Positions 59,556 through 64,000 of a stretch of DNA of 64,000 nt are shown here, piece after piece. Positions within the stretch are counted from its first letter, which is position 1. Every line of letters begins with the position of its first letter. Source of the stretch: Marinobacter halodurans (lineage in GTDB: Bacteria > Pseudomonadota > Gammaproteobacteria > Pseudomonadales > Oleiphilaceae); NCBI RefSeq assembly GCF_004327985.1, contig NZ_SJDL01000019.1, forward strand, positions 1-64,000. The letters are read 5' to 3'. The position numbers and the translations under genes are program-made. The notes under the pieces are model-generated. The model did no database searches. It was given only the letters and a program-made list of their open reading frames with translations, and was not told the DNA's origin.

Positions 59556-59959
59556 TGGGCAGCATGGACTACGAATTCGGGAGTCAGCCCGAAACCGATA
59601 ACGAACAGCGCAGGGAATTCCGGTTGACCGGCCGGGTCATGGTCAGCTTCGAACTGGAGTCGGCGGAGCCGAACGCGAGCGACAAACCCCGCTTTCTACG
59701 TTGCTACACATCGGATCTGTCGGCCAGTGGGATCCGCGTCGTTGCGACCGAGGCGTTGCCGGATGGTGCCATCCTTCCGGCCACCGTCGAATTGGTCCAG
59801 GCCGGTCAGGAAACCCTGTATCCGTTGATGGTGGAGGTGGTCTGGTGCCGTCCGGACGACGAAGGCGCCTGGCAGGTAGGGCTGCAGGTGCTGGAGTCGG
59901 ACGACACGGCGGTCCTGGAGTGGCTGGAGACAATGATCCGGGCGCTGGACGACGATTAG
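59555..59959 (+). CDS. PilZ-domain protein, predicted cyclic-di-GMP binder
   Basis: 134 residues. Both binding motifs are present: R19-R-E-F-R23 (R-x3-R) and D54-L-S-A-S-G59 (D/N-x-S-x2-G). It should therefore bind cyclic di-GMP, unlike the pilus protein PilZ at 22882. Its ATG shares an A with the stop of the DUF1631 gene (TGATG), so translation is coupled and the two probably act together. Its stop overlaps the stop of the convergent hydrolase gene. Confidence 0.88.
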   Translation: MGSMDYEFGSQPETDNEQRREFRLTGRVMVSFELESAEPNASDKPRFLRCYTSDLSASGIRVVATEALPDGAILPATVELVQAGQETLYPLMVEVVWCRPDDEGAWQVGLQVLESDDTAVLEWLETMIRALDDD

Positions 59960-61005
59960 CCGCCCGAATGCGCCTCGTCGTCCATTGAGTGCCGGGCTTC
60001 CGCCAGTGTTCCGGGGAACGGATCAAGGCCCTGCGACAGGAATCGCTCCAGATCCTTCAGCGTGTCCTCCGGCACCTCTTCCATGGGAATGTGGCCGACC
60101 CCGGGGTAGGTGACCAGCCGCACATTGGGCAGGTCATCCAGCCAGCGCTGGGCCAGGTCGACAGGCACCCAGTCGTCGTCCTCACCCCACATCAGCAGCG
60201 TCGGCGCCGTGATCCGATAGAACGGCAGGGGCGCGTTGTTCTCGGCGCGCTCTTCGACCATCTCCAATGTCTTCATGTAAATCGGCCGGGCGCCAGGTCG
60301 CTGGGACATCTGCACGTAGCGGCGCACATCCTTTTCCTTCATCCGGCGGGGATCACCATAGGCCCATCGCAGCGTCATGGTGATGATGACCGGGGGCTGG
60401 ACATACTGCCCCAGGAACTGTATCGGGAACGACGTACCCAGACTCAATATCCATGGCGTGTCCTGCGGGTAGCCAAACGGATCCAGCAGGACCAGCCGAT
60501 CCACCCGGTTGGCGTACTGTGCCGCGTAGCTGGCGGCTACGAAACCGCCTAGGGAATTGCCGGCCAGCGTGAACGTATCAAGGTCCAGGCGTTCAACAAA
60601 CTTGGCGAAGGTGTTCACGATGTTGGCTTCGTCGAAGTCGTCCGGATTCTCGGGCGCGCCGGTCATGCCATACCCCGGCATGTCGAGCGTGATGACCCGA
60701 TGCGTGCGGCTGAGTTCATCGACCCAGCCGTCCCAGGTCTGCAGCGCGGAAAAGATACCGTGCAGCAGGATGATGGTGTCGCCCTTGCCCTGGTCGCGAT
60801 AGTGGATATGGTAGCCGTTGACGTCCATGAAGCGGGACTGGCCATTCACATACCGCTCTTCCAGGTATGGCATCGGAATATCGGCAAAGCCGGTGGCATT
60901 GGCCAGCGACGGGCTTGCCTTCATCGCCGAGCCGATGCTGGAACAGCCGGACAGGCCGCTCAACAGCAGCAGGATCAGGACGAGGAAACGGACGGTCAAA
61001 CGCAT
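59956..61005 (-). CDS. alpha/beta-hydrolase lipoprotein
   Basis: 349 residues. The start is placed at the ATG at 61005, which has GGAG eight bases upstream and gives M-R-L-T-V-R-F-L-V-L directly before the signal core; ATG at 61026 is the longer choice. A lipobox L-S-G-C (18-21) predicts membrane anchoring as a lipoprotein. The alpha/beta hydrolase has L-L-H-G-I-F and the nucleophile elbow G-N-S-L-G-G (Ser151), with a late His in G-V-G-H-I-P. It may be an esterase or lipase at the envelope; substrate unknown. It is separated from fabI by a terminator, so has its own promoter. Confidence 0.84.
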   Translation of the reverse strand: MRLTVRFLVLILLLLSGLSGCSSIGSAMKASPSLANATGFADIPMPYLEERYVNGQSRFMDVNGYHIHYRDQGKGDTIILLHGIFSALQTWDGWVDELSRTHRVITLDMPGYGMTGAPENPDDFDEANIVNTFAKFVERLDLDTFTLAGNSLGGFVAASYAAQYANRVDRLVLLDPFGYPQDTPWILSLGTSFPIQFLGQYVQPPVIITMTLRWAYGDPRRMKEKDVRRYVQMSQRPGARPIYMKTLEMVEERAENNAPLPFYRITAPTLLMWGEDDDWVPVDLAQRWLDDLPNVRLVTYPGVGHIPMEEVPEDTLKDLERFLSQGLDPFPGTLAEARHSMDDEAHSGG

Positions 61006-61092
61006 GTCAATCACTCCATTCAGCACGCCCCGAGGTTACTTAACTTTACAGGGGGGAACAGTGATGGAGTTCGACAAACGGGGAGAGAGAAG

Positions 61093-61121
61093 CTGGCGCC
61101 CACTGAGGAAGAGGGCGCCAG
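61093..61121 (-). terminator. hairpin terminator after fabI
   Basis: CTGGCGCCC (61093-61101) and GGGCGCCAG (61113-61121) form a 9-bp stem with an 11-base loop, starting 18 bases past the fabI stop on the minus strand. The tail CTTCTCTCTCC is pyrimidine-rich, not a pure T run, so the strength is uncertain. Confidence 0.6.
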
Positions 61122-61138
61122 GACAGCGATGAAGGCGC

Positions 61139-61924
61139 TTAGTCTTCCAGGGCGCCCATGCCGGTGATGTTGAAGCCGGCATCCACATAGAGGATTTCGC
61201 CGGTAATGCCGCTGGCCATGTCGGAGCTGAGGAAAGCGGCGGTGTTGCCCACTTCCTCAGTGGTGACATTGCGTTTGAGCGGCGCGCGGTTGGCGTTCTC
61301 GGACAGCATGCGGCGGAAGCTCTTGATGCCGGAAGCCGCCAGCGTCTTGATAGGCCCGGCGGAAATGCCGTTCACACGGATGCCGTCCGGACCCAGGCCG
61401 GCGGCCATGTAGCGTACGTTGGCTTCCAGCGAGGCCTTGGCCAGACCCATCACGTTGTAGTTGGGCAGCACACGCTCGGCACCCAGATAGGACAGCGTCA
61501 GCAGGGCGCTGTTTTCCTTGAGCATGCCGCGGGCGGCCTTGGCCAGCGCCACGAAGCTGTAGGAGCTGATGTCGTGGGCGATCCTGAAGCCTTCACGGGT
61601 GGTGACGTCCACGTAGTTGCCGTTCAGCTCGTGTGCCGGTGCAAACCCAACGGCATGAACGATGATATCGACGTGGTCCCAGTGTTTGCCCAGGGCTTCG
61701 AAGACCGCTTCGATCTCGGCGTCGTCGGCCACATCACAGGGGAAAGTCAGCTCGCTGCCCCATTCCTTGGCAAAGCCCTCGACCCGTGAACGCAGCTTCT
61801 CGTTCTGGTAGGTAAAGGCCAGTTCGGCGCCTTGCTGGTGAAAGGCTTCCGCGATGCCGTGTGCGATGGAATGCTTGCTCGCCACCCCGACGATGAGGGC
61901 ACGCTTTCCTTTAAGAATTCCCAT
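61139..61924 (-). CDS. fabI: enoyl-[acyl-carrier-protein] reductase FabI
   Basis: Reduces the enoyl-ACP double bond in each cycle of type II fatty acid synthesis, using NADH. 261 residues of the short-chain reductase fold. [13 protein letters not shown] is the cofactor loop. The catalytic residues Tyr146, Tyr156 and Lys163 fall at the same numbers as in E. coli FabI, in S-Y-L-G-A-E-R and Y-N-V-M-G-L-A-K. It is the target class of triclosan and isoniazid-type inhibitors in other species. Linked in metabolism to accD. Confidence 0.96.
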   Translation of the reverse strand: MGILKGKRALIVGVASKHSIAHGIAEAFHQQGAELAFTYQNEKLRSRVEGFAKEWGSELTFPCDVADDAEIEAVFEALGKHWDHVDIIVHAVGFAPAHELNGNYVDVTTREGFRIAHDISSYSFVALAKAARGMLKENSALLTLSYLGAERVLPNYNVMGLAKASLEANVRYMAAGLGPDGIRVNGISAGPIKTLAASGIKSFRRMLSENANRAPLKRNVTTEEVGNTAAFLSSDMASGITGEILYVDAGFNITGMGALED

Positions 61925-62018
61925 GAAAGATCTCCTGATTCGTTAATACCACGCATTGTCACCGATTGGTGCGCGTCATTTAACTCGCTATTCGTCTAAG
62001 TGCGACGCCACACCTTGG

Positions 62019-63635
62019 TCAATCTGCCCGTACCTCGCCGGTATCCGCATCCTGGTAGAAGAAGGCGGCCTCCAGCAGGTTACGGGTGTATTCCGCCTGC
62101 GGCGCCCTGAGCACCTGTTTGGCAGCACCATATTCGACGGCCTTGCCGTCCTTCATGACCAGGACCTGATGACTCAGGGCGCGCACGACGGCCAGGTCAT
62201 GGCTAATGAAAAGATAGCTCAGACCATAGCGCTGCTGCAGTGAGCGCAGCAACTCGATCACCTGCTTCTGGACCGAGCGGTCCAGCGCCGAAGTGGGCTC
62301 GTCCAGCAGGATAACGGACGGGTGCAGCACCAGGGCCCGGGCGATGGCGATCCGCTGACGTTGGCCGCCCGAGAATTCATGGGGGTAACGGTTGCGGGCG
62401 TCCGGATCCAGGCCGACGTCCTTCAGGGCCTGGATGATCATCGCTTCGTGCTGCTCCTTCTGGTCGGGCATGTGGACCATCAGGCCTTCGCCGACGATCT
62501 CCGCGATCGACATCCGCGGGCTCAAACTGCCGTATGGATCCTGAAAAACAACTTGAATATTCTTGCGTAATGGTTTGAATTCTTTCTGGTTCAGGCCTTC
62601 GATCGATTGGCCCCGGAAGCGGATGCCGCCGGAGCTCTGCACCAGCTTGATCAGTGCCATGCCCAGCGTGGTCTTGCCGCTGCCGCTCTCCCCGACGATA
62701 CCCAGCGTTTCGCCTTGCCTGACCGTCAGGCTGATGTCACGGACCGCGTGCAGCCAGGACTTCGGGCGCCCGAAAAAACTCCGGGTCAGCGGGAAGCGGA
62801 CATTGACCCCGTTCAGCTCCAGGATCGCTTCCGCATTGTTCTCCGGCCGCTCGGTGAGATTGCCGGGATCCGACGCCAGGAGCATCCGGGTGTAAGCCTG
62901 GGTTGGCGACTGGAAGACGGTTTCGGTTGGCCCCGATTCGACCCGCCGACCTTTCTCCATCACGACGACGTCGTCGGCGTAGCGGCGCACGATGGACAGG
63001 TCATGGGTGATCAGCAGGACGGCCATGCCCAGCTTCGCCTGGAGTGAGCGCAACAGTTCCAGGACCTGGCGCTGCACTGTGACATCCAGCGCGGTGGTCG
63101 GCTCGTCGGCGATCAGCAGTTCCGGCTCGTTGGCCAGGGCCATCGCGATCATGACGCGCTGTTTCTGGCCACCGGAGAGCTGGTGGGGGTAATAGTCCAG
63201 GCGATGCTCCGGATCCGGGATGCCCACCAGGTCCAGCAACTCCAGGGTGCGCTTGCGGGCCTGGTTCGGGCGCATTCCCTGGTGGATGGCCAGGGTCTCG
63301 CCAATCTGCTTTTCCACCGTGTGCAGCGGGTTGAGCGACGTCATCGGTTCCTGGAAAATCATGCTGATGCGACGTCCGCGGATCTGGCGCATGCGTTGTG
63401 GCCGGGCCTTCAGCAGGTCCTCGTCGCCCTCGAGGAGAATCTCTCCGGTGGGGTAGCTGGCATGGCGCTCGTCCAGCAGGCGCAGTACCGAGAGGGCCGA
63501 GATCGACTTGCCGGAGCCGCTTTCCCCCACCAGGGCCAGCGTCTTGCCGGCGGACACGGTGAAGGACAGCCGGTCGACAACCGTTTTGCCATCAAAGGCA
63601 ATGGATAGGTCGCGGATATCCAGGAACGCGGCCAT
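62019..63635 (-). CDS. yejF: peptide ABC transporter ATP-binding protein, YejF type
   Basis: 538 residues with two fused ABC domains, as in YejF. The ATG at 63635 lies one base past the yejE stop and has GAGGAA upstream; an ATG at 63665 would overlap yejE. Walker A: G-E-S-G-S-G-K-S (first) and G-E-S-G-S-G-K-T-T (second). Signatures L-S-G-G-Q-K-Q-R-V and F-S-G-G-Q-R-Q-R-I. It energises import of oligopeptides or microcin C-like peptides through YejBE. The substrate-binding protein and YejB lie outside the window. Confidence 0.9.
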   Translation of the reverse strand: MAAFLDIRDLSIAFDGKTVVDRLSFTVSAGKTLALVGESGSGKSISALSVLRLLDERHASYPTGEILLEGDEDLLKARPQRMRQIRGRRISMIFQEPMTSLNPLHTVEKQIGETLAIHQGMRPNQARKRTLELLDLVGIPDPEHRLDYYPHQLSGGQKQRVMIAMALANEPELLIADEPTTALDVTVQRQVLELLRSLQAKLGMAVLLITHDLSIVRRYADDVVVMEKGRRVESGPTETVFQSPTQAYTRMLLASDPGNLTERPENNAEAILELNGVNVRFPLTRSFFGRPKSWLHAVRDISLTVRQGETLGIVGESGSGKTTLGMALIKLVQSSGGIRFRGQSIEGLNQKEFKPLRKNIQVVFQDPYGSLSPRMSIAEIVGEGLMVHMPDQKEQHEAMIIQALKDVGLDPDARNRYPHEFSGGQRQRIAIARALVLHPSVILLDEPTSALDRSVQKQVIELLRSLQQRYGLSYLFISHDLAVVRALSHQVLVMKDGKAVEYGAAKQVLRAPQAEYTRNLLEAAFFYQDADTGEVRAD

Positions 63636-63636
63636 A

Positions 63637-64000
63637 TCAGTTCTTCCTCGGATCGAACGCGTCACGCACGGCTTCCCCGATAAACACGAGCAGGGTCAGC
63701 ATGATGGAGAGCGTGACAAACGCGGACAGCCCCAGCCAGGGGGCCTGCAGGTTGGATTTCGCCTGGGCGATCAACTCGCCCAGTGACGGCGAGCCCGGTG
63801 GCAGACCGAATCCCAGGAAGTCGAGGGAAGTCAGACCGGTGATGGCGCCGGTGAGGATGAATGGCACAAAGGTGATGGTGGCCACCATGGCGTTGGGCAG
63901 CATGTGGCGGAACATGATGGTGCGGTTGTCCAGGCCCAGCGCCCGCGCGGCGCGGACGTACTCGAAGTTGCGGGCCCGCAGGAACTCGGCGCGGACGACA
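63637..64000 (-). CDS. yejE: peptide ABC transporter permease, YejE type (5' end outside the window)
   Basis: The last 121 residues of an inner-membrane permease. The frame stays open to the right edge, so the start lies outside. The EAA-loop motif reads E-Y-V-R-A-A-R-A-L-G-L-D-N-R-T-I-M-F-R-H-M-L-P-N, the contact point for the ATPase. Two or three membrane helices follow, and the end is A-F-D-P-R-K-N, as in YejE. The ATPase gene follows one base after its stop. Confidence 0.88.
   Translation of the reverse strand, partial: VVRAEFLRARNFEYVRAARALGLDNRTIMFRHMLPNAMVATITFVPFILTGAITGLTSLDFLGFGLPPGSPSLGELIAQAKSNLQAPWLGLSAFVTLSIMLTLLVFIGEAVRDAFDPRKN

Overview
The window is about 64 kb of GC-rich chromosomal DNA from a gammaproteobacterium. 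Gene content and order resemble Marinobacter and the pseudomonads. Three blocks are typical of that group: cysB–cysH–thrH–pabB; leuC–leuD–leuB–asd–fimV–truA–trpF–trpB–trpA–accD–folC–SPOR protein–cvpA–purF–metZ; and ftsK–lolA–rarA–serS–cysG. The many lipid enzymes (two patatin-type hydrolases, an acyl-CoA thioesterase, an MlaA protein, two alpha/beta hydrolases, FabI) fit a marine lipid or hydrocarbon user. The genus is an inference. I saw no tRNA, rRNA, CRISPR array, prophage or complete IS element.

Layout. 1–127: 3' end of a group II intron, the only mobile DNA seen. 179–3043: thioesterase, MlaA, DUF3336/patatin lipase. 3179–7906: gspA–gspB–dinG. 8208–10901 (minus): large MalT/LuxR-type regulator with its own terminator. 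11133–16153: sulfur block (TauE/SafE permease, cysB, APS reductase) then thrH and pabB. 16190–18559: three exported proteins of unknown role, one of the DUF6160 type. 18688–21689: DUF58 protein and TgpA-type transglutaminase. 21730–26142: holB, pilZ, alpha/beta hydrolase, DUF4892 protein, patatin. 26223–29432: prmB, aroC, MFS transporter. 29426–30292 (minus): LysR regulator divergent from leuC.

30440–48670 is the long biosynthetic block: leucine (leuCDB), aspartate family (asd), polar pilus/landmark protein FimV, tRNA pseudouridine synthase, tryptophan (trpFBA), malonyl-CoA (accD), folate (folC), a SPOR division protein, cvpA–purF and metZ. 48695–56137 carries DNA translocation (ftsK), lipoprotein carriage (lolA), fork repair (rarA), serS and a siroheme enzyme whose first half looks degenerate. 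56206–57282 (minus) is DAHP synthase, which together with aroC and pabB adds shikimate/chorismate functions. 57738–59959 is a DUF1631–PilZ pair. 59956–64000 (minus) holds a lipoprotein hydrolase, fabI and the end of a Yej-type peptide ABC transporter that runs off the window.

Most of the window is well-known core metabolism. The parts that deserve a second look are the intron terminus at the left edge, two 15-bp T-N11-A palindromes in front of LysR-family genes, the CysG-like protein with an eroded NAD-binding half, the DUF1631 protein with a repeated module on both sides of a coiled coil, and the cluster of exported proteins around the DUF6160 gene.
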